This document shows, in pieces, positions 22,271-30,748 of a stretch of 64,000 nt of DNA. The stretch's first letter is position 1. Each line of letters starts with the position of its first letter. The position numbers and the translations under genes were made by a program. Origin of the DNA: Candidatus Dormiibacterota bacterium (GTDB lineage: Bacteria > Chloroflexota > Dormibacteria > CF-121); assembly GCA_035544955.1 (NCBI GenBank), contig DASZZN010000005.1:1-64000 (forward strand), written 5' to 3'. The notes below the pieces were generated by a model that was not told where the DNA came from, did not search any database, and saw only the letters and a program-made list of their open reading frames with translations.

Positions 22271-23743
22271 GTGTCTGTTTCGCTGACGCTCGACCAGGTC
22301 AAGGAACGCGCCCGGCAGGCGCCGATGGTGCCGATTTTTCGCGATATGCTCTCCGACGCGCTGACGCCGGTGACGGCCTACGCGGCGCTGGCGAGCGATG
22401 GTCCGGCCTACCTGCTGGAGAGCGTCGAGCGCGGCGAGCAGCTCGGCCGCTACTCGTTTGTAGCGGCCGACCCGATGGCGATCGTGACGATCGCGGGCGG
22501 TCGCGCCACGGTACAGGATGCCAGTGGCCGGCGCGAGCTCGACGGAGCGGACCCGCTTCGTGCCCTGGAAGCCTATCTGCAGACATTTGCCGCGGAACCG
22601 GCGGAGGGTCTGCCCGAAGGGTTTTGCGGCGGCGCGGTCGGATACCTGGGCTACGAAGCCGCGGGTTATCTGGAGCACCTTCCGGTGCCGGCGGCCGATC
22701 CACTGCAGGTGGCCGACGGCGTGTTCATCATCACCGACACGCTCGCCTGCTTCGACCATGTCCGACACCGGTTGAAGCTCGTCACCCACGTCCGCACGCA
22801 GCGGCCGCCGATCGAGTCGCGCTATACCGAAGCCGTGGCGCGGCTCGACGACCTGGCCCGCCGTCTGAACCGGACGGTTCGCCTGCGGGCGCTCGAGCCC
22901 GCCGACCGGCCGGCCGGTGTCAGTCTCGAAGGTCGGTTGTCGCAGCCGGAGTTCTTCAACGCCGTCGAGCAGGCGAAGTCGCACATCCTTGCGGGTGATA
23001 TCTACCAGGTGCAGATTGCCCAGCGGTTCACCATGCCGCTCCTGGCCGATGCCTTTGACGTCTACCGCCTTCTACGGGCACTCAATCCCTCGCCCTACAT
23101 GTATTTCCTCAAGCTGCCCGCGACCACCATCCTTGGCACATCCCCGGAAATCCTTGTGACGGTGCAGGGTCGCAATGTGCGCTACCGGCCGATCGCGGGC
23201 ACCCGACGGCGAGGTCGCGATGCGGCGGCCGATCAGCGCATGGAGGACGAACTGCGTTCCAGCGAAAAAGAGCGGGCCGAGCACGTGATGCTCGTCGACC
23301 TCGGGCGCAATGACCTCGGACGGGTCTGCGAGACGGGGAGCGTGAAGGTGACGGAGTTGATGAATGTCGAACGCTACTCGCACGTGATGCACCTGGTCTC
23401 GAACATCACCGGACGGTTGCGCGCCGACTGCAGCCCGATGGATGCCTTGCGCGCCTGTTTCCCGGCTGGCACGGTGACCGGGGCGCCGAAGATCCGTGCC
23501 ATGGAGATCATCGCCGAGCTCGAACGGGAGCGGCGGGGCGTTTACGCCGGGGCCATCGGTTACCTGAGCTTCACCGGCGATCTCGACACCTGCATCGCGA
23601 TTCGAACCATGGTGGTGAAAGATGGCCATGCGACGGTTCAGGCCGCCGCCGGCATCGTCGCCGACTCGGTCCCCGAGGAAGAGTTCCTCGAGACGCGCAA
23701 TAAGGCATCCGCGCTGCTGCAGGCGCTCGCCGCCGCGGGCTGA
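22271..23743 (+). CDS. trpE: Anthranilate synthase component I
   Basis: This 490-residue chorismate-binding enzyme makes anthranilate from chorismate using ammonia from TrpG. It has the N-terminal Trp-binding region (DGPAYLLESVERGEQLGRYS) and chorismate-domain motifs PIAGTRRRGRD, LVDLGRNDLGRVCETGSVKV, FPAGTVTGAPKIRAMEII and YAGAIGYLSFTGDLDTCIAI. It starts with GTG 22271 behind a GGGGG stretch. The stop and the trpG start are one base apart, so the two subunits are co-translated. A PabB-like role is less likely from the length and the Trp-pocket sequence. Confidence 0.9.
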   Translation: MSVSLTLDQVKERARQAPMVPIFRDMLSDALTPVTAYAALASDGPAYLLESVERGEQLGRYSFVAADPMAIVTIAGGRATVQDASGRRELDGADPLRALEAYLQTFAAEPAEGLPEGFCGGAVGYLGYEAAGYLEHLPVPAADPLQVADGVFIITDTLACFDHVRHRLKLVTHVRTQRPPIESRYTEAVARLDDLARRLNRTVRLRALEPADRPAGVSLEGRLSQPEFFNAVEQAKSHILAGDIYQVQIAQRFTMPLLADAFDVYRLLRALNPSPYMYFLKLPATTILGTSPEILVTVQGRNVRYRPIAGTRRRGRDAAADQRMEDELRSSEKERAEHVMLVDLGRNDLGRVCETGSVKVTELMNVERYSHVMHLVSNITGRLRADCSPMDALRACFPAGTVTGAPKIRAMEIIAELERERRGVYAGAIGYLSFTGDLDTCIAIRTMVVKDGHATVQAAAGIVADSVPEEEFLETRNKASALLQALAAAG

Positions 23744-23744
23744 C

Positions 23745-24365
23745 ATGAATCTCAGGGACGTCGTGCTGGTGATCGACAACTACGACTCCTTCACTTACAA
23801 CCTGGTTCAGTACCTCGGTGAGCTGGGCGAGCAGGTTGTGGTCCACCGCAACAACGAGATCACGCTCGAGCAAATCACGGATCTGCGCCCCGTTGCCGCG
23901 GTGCTCTCGCCAGGGCCCGGAACACCTGCCGATGCTGGTATCTGTAAGGATCTCCTCCTCGAGCTAGGCCCGACCCTCCCGATGCTCGGCGTTTGCCTCG
24001 GCCACCAGTGTCTCGGCGAAGCCTACGGCGGGCAGGTGCGGCGTGCCGCGCAGGTGATGCATGGAAAGGTCTCGCGCATCATGCACCGGGAGCAATCTGT
24101 CTTTCGAGGTCTTCCGAGCCCTTTCGTGGCCACGCGCTATCACTCACTGGTGGTCGAGCGCGACAACCTGCCGGACGACCTGGAGGTCACGGCATGGACG
24201 GAGGACGGCACGGTGATGGGACTGCGGCACCGGCAGCATCCGCTCGCCGGCGTGCAGTTCCATCCGGAGGCGATCCTGACCGAGCATGGCCATCAGTTGC
24301 TCACGAATTTCCTGCAGGATGCCCGTGCCTGGCGTAGTACGAGCGTCACTCAGGGTGACCGATAG
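23745..24365 (+). CDS. trpG: Anthranilate synthase component II (glutamine amidotransferase)
   Basis: This 206-residue class-I amidotransferase supplies ammonia to TrpE and often also to PabB. It shows the N-terminal IDNYDSFTYNLVQYLGELGE, the oxyanion strand LSPGPGTPADAGI, the nucleophilic Cys in MLGVCLGHQCLGEAYGG and the His-Glu pair in GVQFHPEAILTEHG. ATG 23745 is used because it is the only start that gives the normal N-terminus. Confidence 0.92.
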   Translation: MNLRDVVLVIDNYDSFTYNLVQYLGELGEQVVVHRNNEITLEQITDLRPVAAVLSPGPGTPADAGICKDLLLELGPTLPMLGVCLGHQCLGEAYGGQVRRAAQVMHGKVSRIMHREQSVFRGLPSPFVATRYHSLVVERDNLPDDLEVTAWTEDGTVMGLRHRQHPLAGVQFHPEAILTEHGHQLLTNFLQDARAWRSTSVTQGDR

Positions 24366-24449
24366 GGGAATACCCGCGGCGATCGGGGTGTTCAGTAGGG
24401 GTGTGCGATCAATTCAAAGATACCGTCACACTCTTGTAGCCAGCGTCCG

Positions 24450-24902
24450 ATGCTTTCGAAATACCGGGGACGTATGCTTTCGCACGTGAAGTTAGCTTCG
24501 AATCGTGAGCGGCCGCGTCTGGCGATCATTGCGCATGACGGCAAGAAGGCAGACCTGGTCGCCTTTGCGACATTCAACCGCAGCCGCCTGCAGGAGTACG
24601 ACATCGTCGCCACGGGGGCGACCGGTGACCTGTTGCGCGACAAGGTCGGGCTCGACGTCGAGCGGGTGACGGCTGGGCCGCATGGCGGCGACGTCCAGAT
24701 TGCCAGCCGCGTGGTCGAGGGCGACATCGACGCGGTCCTCTTCATGGTGGACCCACTGGACAAGCATCCTCATGATCCCGATATCCAGACGCTGCTCCGA
24801 ATCTGCAACGTCTGCAACATTCCGCTGGCCACGAATATCGCTACCGCGGATGTGCTGATCAGCTCGCCGCTCCTCCTGGAGTTCCGAGCCGCCGCGAGCT
24901 GA
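24450..24902 (+). CDS. mgsA: Methylglyoxal synthase
   Basis: This 150-residue enzyme converts dihydroxyacetone phosphate to methylglyoxal, a bypass that relieves phosphate starvation or sugar-phosphate stress. Family signatures are LAIIAHDGKKADLVAFA, ATGATGDLL, the region GPHGGDVQIASRV and VLFMVDPLDKHPHDPDIQTL followed by NIPLATNIATAD. The start may be ATG 24450 or ATG 24474; both give plausible lengths (typical 130-152). Confidence 0.92.
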   Translation: MLSKYRGRMLSHVKLASNRERPRLAIIAHDGKKADLVAFATFNRSRLQEYDIVATGATGDLLRDKVGLDVERVTAGPHGGDVQIASRVVEGDIDAVLFMVDPLDKHPHDPDIQTLLRICNVCNIPLATNIATADVLISSPLLLEFRAAAS

Positions 24903-25043
24903 CCGCCCGACTCCGGACCCTCTCACGCAAACGGGTCGAGGGAGAGCAGATCCTGAAAGGTTCAGGTTCAGCTTGCTGAGGTTGATTGGATCGGCGCATC
25001 ATGTGGCCGCTGTCGCCAAGCGCCGTTGAAGGAGGGCCTGAGC

Positions 25044-25487
25044 ATGGCAGACCTAAAGGAAAAGACACGAAATGCGATCGAGCTATTCAATCAGCATCGC
25101 ATCGACGAGTGGCTGAAGGACTTCACGGAAGACGCAGAGCTGGTCTCGCCCCTGTCCGGTCGGATCAAAGGACGTGACGCACTCAGGGCTTACTTTGCGC
25201 AGATGTATGAAACCTATCCTGACATCAAGGTGACCGCCCAGCGCATCTTCAACGAAGGAAATGTGATCGTCGTCGAGTACACAGTCACCGGAACCAACAC
25301 TGGCCCGCTCCGCCTGCCGACCGGAGACGTTCTTCCGGCTACTAACAAGAAGGTCGAGATAGCGGCCGTCGACGTCGCGACCAACGACGCCAACGCCAGG
25401 GTCACATCGATTCACCAGTACTTTGATGCGGCGGGTGCTCTCCAGCAGCTGGGCTTAATGCCCGCTCCGGCCGCCGCGCGCGCCTGA
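25044..25487 (+). CDS. SnoaL-like / NTF2-fold ester-cyclase family protein
   Basis: This 147-residue protein has the cone-shaped NTF2 fold pattern: helix EKTRNAIELFNQHRIDEWLK, then FTEDAELVSPLSGRIKGRDA and RAYFAQMYETYPDIKV. The strand pair NVIVVEYTVTGTNTG follows, and SIHQYFDAAGALQQLGLM closes it. SnoaL-like proteins include polyketide cyclases, but most are uncharacterised. A strong ribosome site (GAAGGAGG) precedes ATG 25044. Confidence 0.82.
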   Translation: MADLKEKTRNAIELFNQHRIDEWLKDFTEDAELVSPLSGRIKGRDALRAYFAQMYETYPDIKVTAQRIFNEGNVIVVEYTVTGTNTGPLRLPTGDVLPATNKKVEIAAVDVATNDANARVTSIHQYFDAAGALQQLGLMPAPAAARA

Positions 25488-25492
25488 TCCAA

Positions 25493-25526
25493 GAGAGGCT
25501 GGACCCCGTCGGTGGCCCAGCCTCTT
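25493..25526 (+). terminator. Hairpin after the SnoaL-like gene
   Basis: GAGGCTGG (25495-25502) pairs with CCAGCCTC (25517-25524) over a 14-base loop. Only a weak T-rich tail follows, so the call is tentative. Confidence 0.4.
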
Positions 25527-25557
25527 CAAATCTCGGTCGATCGATCAGGTTGTGGTT

Positions 25558-25968
25558 TTAGGGAACGGTCGGGCGCTGGCCCGCGTTCTCCTGCGCCTCA
25601 CGTGCGGCGCTCTCGGTCGTCTCATGGGTGGCGTTTTCGTTGGGCGTGAACTTCCCGGTGCCACCACCTGGTCGCTGGCCCGAGTTCTCCTGGGCCTCGA
25701 CGGTGGCGCTTTCACCGGCCTCGTGGGCCGTGGCCTCATTGGACTTGAAGGTCCCCGCGGCCGCGCTCGGACTCGCCGTTGCCGCGATCTGCTGAGTCGA
25801 ATTGCCCGTGTTCGCCGCCGCGGCGGCTAGCGGACCGGCCAGTGTGGCCCCGATCGCGCCGCCCGCGATGAGCGATCCGGCGACGCCGACGATCGTAATA
25901 ACGCGTTGCGTTGGAGTGATGCTTCTCACCTCCTTCTCATCTGGAATGGCAGGCATGGGACGACGCAC
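25558..25968 (-). CDS. Membrane-anchored protein with two Glu/Asn-rich repeats
   Basis: Up to 136 residues. One hydrophobic segment (VITIVGVAGSLIAGGAIGAT, about 23-42) is followed by an outer region. That region holds two imperfect repeats of about 31 residues, the first beginning GTFKSNEATAHEAGESATVE and the second GKFTPNENATHETTESAARE, both ending in QENxGQRP. The start is uncertain: GTG 25968, ATG 25956 or GTG 25926 are possible, the last lying just after a GGAGG. No known family is recognised; a surface or stress role is only a guess. Confidence 0.65.
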   Translation of the reverse strand: MRRPMPAIPDEKEVRSITPTQRVITIVGVAGSLIAGGAIGATLAGPLAAAAANTGNSTQQIAATASPSAAAGTFKSNEATAHEAGESATVEAQENSGQRPGGGTGKFTPNENATHETTESAAREAQENAGQRPTVP

Positions 25969-26027
25969 GTCTCCACGCTGAGATCAGTGTGCCCGTGCGA
26001 ACCTTTCAGAAGGGTTACAAGGTCTGG

Positions 26028-26927
26028 TCATTTCATGGTGGCGCCAGCCGCCGCGGCCCTCAGCGTGGCCAGGCTCCCCTTGATCCCGTGCGAGCCGGCG
26101 GCCCTGATCATCGCTTTGCCGACGGCCGCAAGGTTCCGATCCGCGATGGCGATCACACTGCCGCCCGCGCCGCTGAGCGCCGCGCCCAGCGCACCGGCCT
26201 GCTCGGCCGCCGCGATGGTGTCGTCGAGATAGGGATAGGCCAACGCCCGCCCGGGCTGATGCAGCCGGTCGTCCATCGCGCTGGCGACCAGCGAGCGATC
26301 CTTTTGTGAACAGGCGAGCACCCACTCCGCGACCCGGCCAAGATTGAATACCGCATCCTCGCGCGTCGGACGGCGCGGCACCAGGCGGCGGGCCTCGTGA
26401 GTGGGGGAGACGTCGTTCGGAACGAAGAGGACGGCGCGCCAGCGAGTTGGCCAGTCGAGGCGATGCACGCGCACCCCGCCGTTTTCGATCACGGCGATGC
26501 AGAAGCCACCGTAGAGCGCGGCCGCCAGGTTGTCACCATGGCCCTCGAGCGGGATGGCGAGCTCGAGGAGCCGCTGCGCCGGCATTCGCAGGCCGCGCAG
26601 TTTCGCCCCCAGCGTGATCCCGGCGACGATACCGGCGGCACTGCTGCCGAGGCCGCGGCCGATTGGAATGTCGTTCTTCACGCGAAGCTCGAGGCCAGTC
26701 AGCGGGCGGCTCCATCCCGCGAACGGCTCCCCGGCTGCGCGAACGATCAGGTTCTTGCGGTTGAGCGGCACTTCCCCGGCGCCCTCGCCCTTCCAGATGA
26801 TCGTCGTGGTCGGCGATTCGCGCGCCTCGACCGTGAGGTGCAGATCGAGCGCCAGCGCGAGCACATCGAAGCCCGGTCCGAGGTTGGCCGACGATGCCGG
26901 GACCCGCACCGCGGCGCTTTTGGACAC
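26028..26927 (-). CDS. thrB: Homoserine kinase
   Basis: This 299-residue GHMP kinase phosphorylates homoserine. The N-terminus VRVPASSANLGPGFDVLALA and the ATP loop PIGRGLGSSAAGIVAGI (near 90-106) are diagnostic. GALGAALSGAGGSVIAIAD forms the third GHMP motif. It starts with GTG 26927, overlapping the lysC stop, and is the last gene of the riboswitch-controlled thr operon. Confidence 0.93.
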   Translation of the reverse strand: MSKSAAVRVPASSANLGPGFDVLALALDLHLTVEARESPTTTIIWKGEGAGEVPLNRKNLIVRAAGEPFAGWSRPLTGLELRVKNDIPIGRGLGSSAAGIVAGITLGAKLRGLRMPAQRLLELAIPLEGHGDNLAAALYGGFCIAVIENGGVRVHRLDWPTRWRAVLFVPNDVSPTHEARRLVPRRPTREDAVFNLGRVAEWVLACSQKDRSLVASAMDDRLHQPGRALAYPYLDDTIAAAEQAGALGAALSGAGGSVIAIADRNLAAVGKAMIRAAGSHGIKGSLATLRAAAAGATMK

Positions 26928-28195
26928 TACAGCTTGAACGCCTCGTGCAGAGCCGCGACGGCGTCCTTGACCTTTTTCGCGTCGATGATGCAGGTGATGC
27001 GCACCTCCGACGTGGAAATCATCTCGATGTTGATGCCGTTGACCGACAGCGTGCGGAACATAGTCGCCGCCACGCCGGGTTGCCCACGGATGCCGCTGCC
27101 GATGACCGAGACCTTGGCGAGGCCGTTTTGCGCGAGCACCGTGCGCGCGCCGATTTCTTTGGCGACGCCCTGGACGATACGCTCCGCCTGCTTGCCGTCG
27201 GCCGATGACACGGTGAACGACATGTCCGTGACACCTTCGTGGCTCGCGGTCTGCACGATCACATCGGCGGCGATGTCGGCTTCCGCCAGCGGCGCGAAGA
27301 TGGCGGCGGCGATGCCGGGGCGATCTGGGACGCCGACGACGGAGAGCCGGGCGACGTGCTCTTCGTGCGCGATGCCCCGGACCCGATTCCGCTCTTCCAT
27401 GATCGTTGCCTCCGAACTGATGATGGTACCCGGCCCGGCGTGAAAGCTCGAGCGGACGTGCAGCTCCATCGAGTAAGCCTCGGCGATCTCGACGGCTCGC
27501 GGGTGCATCACCCGGGCGCCAGAGCTGGCCAGCTCGAGCATCTCTGGGTAGGCGATGTGGGGCAACAATCGCGCGTTCGGAACGAATCGCGGATCGGCGG
27601 TGTAGATGCCGCGCACGTCGGTGAAGATCTCGCAGGCTTGCGCCTTGAGGGCCGCGGCGAGCGCCACGGCCGTCGTGTCCGAGCCACCTCGTCCGAGCGT
27701 GGTGACTTCCATCTCGTCGCCCATGCCCTGGAAGCCGGCAACCACGACGACCCGCCCCGCCGCCAGCTCGCGCTCGATCCGACCCGGGGTGAGGCCGACG
27801 ATGCGAGCCTTCGCGTGTCGTTGGTCGGTCTGGATGCCCGCCTGGAAGCCGAGGAGAGAGACGGCGGCCACGCCCAGCTCGTTGAGGGCCATCGACATCA
27901 GCGGGGCGGAGACGCCCTCTCCGGTCGAGAGCAACAGATCGAGTTCGCGCGCGGTCGGGTCTTTGGCAACCTGTGACGCCAGGCCAAGCAGATGGTCGGT
28001 CGAGTCGCCCATGGCGCTCACGACGACGACGACGTCATAGCCCGCCCGCTGGCTGGCGGCCACGCGTTTGGCCGCCCGCTTGATGCGGGCCGGCGTGCTG
28101 AGCGACGTGCCGCCGAACTTCTGAACGAGGATCGGTCGCGTAAGGGACTCAGGAATTCGGGGCGTCGCCCCACGCGAGCGGCGCTCTAGTGCCAT
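26927..28195 (-). CDS. lysC: Aspartate kinase
   Basis: This enzyme of about 422 residues phosphorylates aspartate, the first step to Lys, Thr and Met. LVQKFGGTSLSTPARIKRAA opens the kinase domain. LDLLLSTGEGVSAPLMSMAL, VTTLGRGGSDTTAVALAAAL and FTDVRGIYTADPRFVP are the substrate and ATP motifs. Two C-terminal ACT domains follow (LSVVGVPDRPGIAAAIF; VSVIGSGIRGQPGVAATMF). ATG 28195 overlaps the asd stop by ten bases and is preferred over the upstream start at 28237. Confidence 0.93.
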   Translation of the reverse strand: MALERRSRGATPRIPESLTRPILVQKFGGTSLSTPARIKRAAKRVAASQRAGYDVVVVVSAMGDSTDHLLGLASQVAKDPTARELDLLLSTGEGVSAPLMSMALNELGVAAVSLLGFQAGIQTDQRHAKARIVGLTPGRIERELAAGRVVVVAGFQGMGDEMEVTTLGRGGSDTTAVALAAALKAQACEIFTDVRGIYTADPRFVPNARLLPHIAYPEMLELASSGARVMHPRAVEIAEAYSMELHVRSSFHAGPGTIISSEATIMEERNRVRGIAHEEHVARLSVVGVPDRPGIAAAIFAPLAEADIAADVIVQTASHEGVTDMSFTVSSADGKQAERIVQGVAKEIGARTVLAQNGLAKVSVIGSGIRGQPGVAATMFRTLSVNGINIEMISTSEVRITCIIDAKKVKDAVAALHEAFKL

Positions 28196-29274
28196 GCGAG
28201 CGTTTGAGACGTGATAAAGCCCTCCCGCGTCAGCCATTCAGCCGCGAGGACCGCCCCCTTGCCCGCGCCGAGCTTGGTGTTGTGCGAGACCACGACGTAC
28301 TTGACGCCCTTGAGCGCCGGCTCATCGCGCACGCGGCCGACCGTGACCGTCATGCCGTCGCCCGCGTTTCGGTCGCGGCGTGGTTGCGGGCGGAAGGGGT
28401 CGCGGTTGACCTGCAGTAGCCGTTCGGGCGCCGAGGGCAGACCCTTGAGCCCGTCGACGCCGAACCGCTCCATCGCCGCGGTGGCCGTCGCCGCATCGGA
28501 CGGCCGCTCGGTCCCCACGTAGACGGCTTCCAGGTGTCCGTCCTGGACATTGACCCTCGTGCAAGTGCAGGAAACCGTAAATTGCGCGGGCTCGCCCCAG
28601 TGCCCGAGGATCTTCTTCGTCTCGCGCTCGACCTTCTCCTCCTCGCCCGGGATGAAGGGTATGACGTTGTCGATCACGTCAAGCGCCAGCACCCCGCCCT
28701 GCCGGCCTGCGCCCGAAACGGCCTGGAGCGAGGTCATCATCACGGTGCGGACGCCGAAGGCATCCTGGAGCGGCTTCAGCGAGACGGCCAGCCCGGCGGT
28801 CGTACAGTTGGGGATCGGCGCGATGAAGCCGCGCCAGCCGCGTTTGCGGCGCTGATCGTGCAGCGCTTCCGCATGCGCGTCGTTGATCCCTGGGATCAAG
28901 ATCGGGACATCGGGGTCATAGCGAAACGCCGACGCGGTGCTGATGACCGGCACCCGTTCCGCAAAGCGAGGCTCCCAGACTTCCGCGACCTCTTTGGAGA
29001 CCGCGCTGAAGACCAGGTCGAGCGGCTGCGCGAGGAGTTGCTCATCGTTGAGGCAGCGGAGCGCCAGCAGCGACCCGTCAGGGTGGCCCTCGGCAAACCA
29101 GCGGCTCGCACCGGACGGGTCGCGGAGCGCGTCGCCCAGCGATTTTCCGGCCGAGCTCTCGGAGGCGCCCACCGCCGCAACCGTGAACCACGGGTGCTGG
29201 ACCAGTGCGGCGAGCACCTGCTGGCCGGCGAGCCCGGTCGCGCCAAGGATGCCGACCCGAAGCGTTTGGGTCAT
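28186..29274 (-). CDS. asd: Aspartate-semialdehyde dehydrogenase
   Basis: This 362-residue enzyme reduces aspartyl phosphate to the semialdehyde. It has VGILGATGLAGQQVLAALVQ as the NADP fold, the catalytic Cys in APIPNCTTAGLAVSLKPL and LQAVSGAGRQGG. The style of the active site (NCTT) and the insertions match the archaeal/fungal-type Asd branch rather than the E. coli type. It overlaps thrC upstream and lysC downstream. Confidence 0.92.
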   Translation of the reverse strand: MTQTLRVGILGATGLAGQQVLAALVQHPWFTVAAVGASESSAGKSLGDALRDPSGASRWFAEGHPDGSLLALRCLNDEQLLAQPLDLVFSAVSKEVAEVWEPRFAERVPVISTASAFRYDPDVPILIPGINDAHAEALHDQRRKRGWRGFIAPIPNCTTAGLAVSLKPLQDAFGVRTVMMTSLQAVSGAGRQGGVLALDVIDNVIPFIPGEEEKVERETKKILGHWGEPAQFTVSCTCTRVNVQDGHLEAVYVGTERPSDAATATAAMERFGVDGLKGLPSAPERLLQVNRDPFRPQPRRDRNAGDGMTVTVGRVRDEPALKGVKYVVVSHNTKLGAGKGAVLAAEWLTREGFITSQTLAWH

Positions 29275-30515
29275 GCGACGCTGGCGGGCGCTTTTTCCGC
29301 AGCGGCCAGCGCCGTCTCGAACTCCGACGCGCGGGGCTTCGCCAGGTGCAGCCGATGCCCATCGCGGACATCGAAGAGCTCAGTCGTCTTCAGGCCGTTG
29401 CCGGTGACGCAGATCACGACGGTTTCCTTCCGCTGGATGCGGCCGGTGCCGATGAGCTCCTTGAGCCCGGCGACCACGACGCCACCGGCGGGCTCGCTCA
29501 GGACGCCCTCGGTCTCGGCCAGCAGTGCCATCGCTTCCTGGACCGCGTCCTCGCGGCAGGCGGTGCCCCACCCTCCCGATGCGCGCACCGCCCGTGTAGC
29601 GTAGCGGCCGTCGGCGGGGTTGCCGATCGCCAGTGACTTCGCGATGCTATTCGGCCGCACCGGCGTGACCTGGTCGCGGCCATCCTGGATCGCGGTGCTG
29701 ACCGGGGCGCAGCCTTCCGCCTGCGCGGCGTGGATCCGCGTGGCGACCCGGTCGACGAGGCCGACGCCGACGAGTTCCTGGAACGCTTTGGCGGTCTTGG
29801 CGAGCAGGGACCCCGCGGCGACGGGGACGACGATGTGATCGGGCGCCCTCCAGCCGAGCTGTTCCACCACCTCGAACGCTAGCGTCTTGCTCCCTTCGGA
29901 GTAGAAGGGCCGGAGGTTGACGTTGACGATCGCCCAGCCGTACAGATCGGCGAGCTCGACGCACAGCCGGTTGACGTCGTCGTAGGTGCCGTTGACCTCC
30001 ACGACCATGGCGCCGTAGGCGCTCGCGGCGCCGACTTTGCCCGGCTCCAGATCGGCGGGGATGAAGACGAGCGCGCGCATTCCCGCGCGCGCCGCGTAGG
30101 CGGCGACCGAGCCGGCGAGGTTACCGGTGGAGGAGCAGGAGAGCGTGTCGAAGCCGTAGGAGAGCGCGAAGTTGGTGGCGACCGCCACGTTGCGATCCTT
30201 GAACGAGCCCGTCGGGTTCACCGTGTCGTTCTTCAGATAGAGATGGTCGAGGCCGAGGACCTTCCCGAGGTTGGGGGCTTTCACCAGCGGCGTGAAGCCA
30301 GTCCCCAGGTCGATGGGCTCGCCGTTCGGGGCGGGCAGCAGCTCGCGATAGCGCCAGATGGTGTTCGGTCCCTTCGCGATCGAGTCGCGGCTGACCCGCT
30401 CCCTGACGGCGTCGAGGTCGTAGGCGACCTCGAGCGGTCCGAAACAGTGCTCGCAGACGTAGGCGGGCTCGAACTCCCGCAATCGTCCGCACTCCCGACA
30501 GCGCAACTGCTTCAC
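29271..30515 (-). CDS. thrC: Threonine synthase, long form with N-terminal Zn ribbon
   Basis: This 414-residue PLP enzyme has an N-terminal zinc ribbon (LRCRECGRLREFEPAYVC then EHCFG), the PLP Lys in NPTGSFKDRNVAVATNFA, and CSSTGNLAGSVAAYAARAGM. VTGNGLKTTELF lies near the end. GTG 30515 is the start: GAGGAGG lies six bases upstream, while longer in-frame sequence runs back through the riboswitch. It is the first gene of the thrC-asd-lysC-thrB operon and the second threonine synthase in the window. Confidence 0.93.
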   Translation of the reverse strand: MKQLRCRECGRLREFEPAYVCEHCFGPLEVAYDLDAVRERVSRDSIAKGPNTIWRYRELLPAPNGEPIDLGTGFTPLVKAPNLGKVLGLDHLYLKNDTVNPTGSFKDRNVAVATNFALSYGFDTLSCSSTGNLAGSVAAYAARAGMRALVFIPADLEPGKVGAASAYGAMVVEVNGTYDDVNRLCVELADLYGWAIVNVNLRPFYSEGSKTLAFEVVEQLGWRAPDHIVVPVAAGSLLAKTAKAFQELVGVGLVDRVATRIHAAQAEGCAPVSTAIQDGRDQVTPVRPNSIAKSLAIGNPADGRYATRAVRASGGWGTACREDAVQEAMALLAETEGVLSEPAGGVVVAGLKELIGTGRIQRKETVVICVTGNGLKTTELFDVRDGHRLHLAKPRASEFETALAAAEKAPASVA

Positions 30516-30544
30516 CGAATTCCTCCTCGACGCTTGATCACAAA

Positions 30545-30573
30545 CAAATAAAAAGCCCCTGGGGGGAGGGGCC
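30545..30573 (-). terminator. Intrinsic terminator of the SAM riboswitch
   Basis: On the minus strand GCCCCT-CCCCCC-AGGGGC is followed by TTTTTATTTGTTT. It stands between the aptamer and thrC, as expected for a transcriptional OFF switch. Confidence 0.8.
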
Positions 30574-30591
30574 GTCTCGTCCGTGACTGCA

Positions 30592-30692
30592 TCATCTTTC
30601 AGACTCTCGTCTGACGGACTTTCCACCTTGCCGGTCACCCGGTAGGTTGGCAGGCATCTCTGGGCCGGTCCCTCCGCCACTCTTGATAACCG
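30592..30692 (-). promoter_or_regulatory. SAM-I (S-box) riboswitch aptamer
   Basis: Read on the minus strand, the conserved S-box blocks follow in order: TTATCAAGAG, GGAGGGACCGGCCC, GATGCCTGCCAACC, CAAGGTGGAAAGTCC and GAAAGATGA. The 5' GTTATC and 3' GATGAT strands can form P1 with two wobble pairs. SAM binding would favour the terminator at 30545-30573 and switch off thrC-asd-lysC-thrB. S-boxes usually control methionine genes; here the operon supplies the common trunk and the competing threonine branch. Confidence 0.9.
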
Positions 30693-30713
30693 TCGGTATT
30701 CAGTTGTCCGAAA

Positions 30714-30743
30714 AGCCTAACAGTCCCTGCCTCCGCCTTGCAA
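30714..30743 (-). promoter_or_regulatory. Candidate promoter TTGCAA-N18-TAGGCT for the thr operon
   Basis: The -35 is at 30738-30743 and the -10 at 30714-30719. A start site near 30707 would lie about 15 bases before the aptamer. Confidence 0.45.
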
Positions 30744-30748
30744 CTTGA

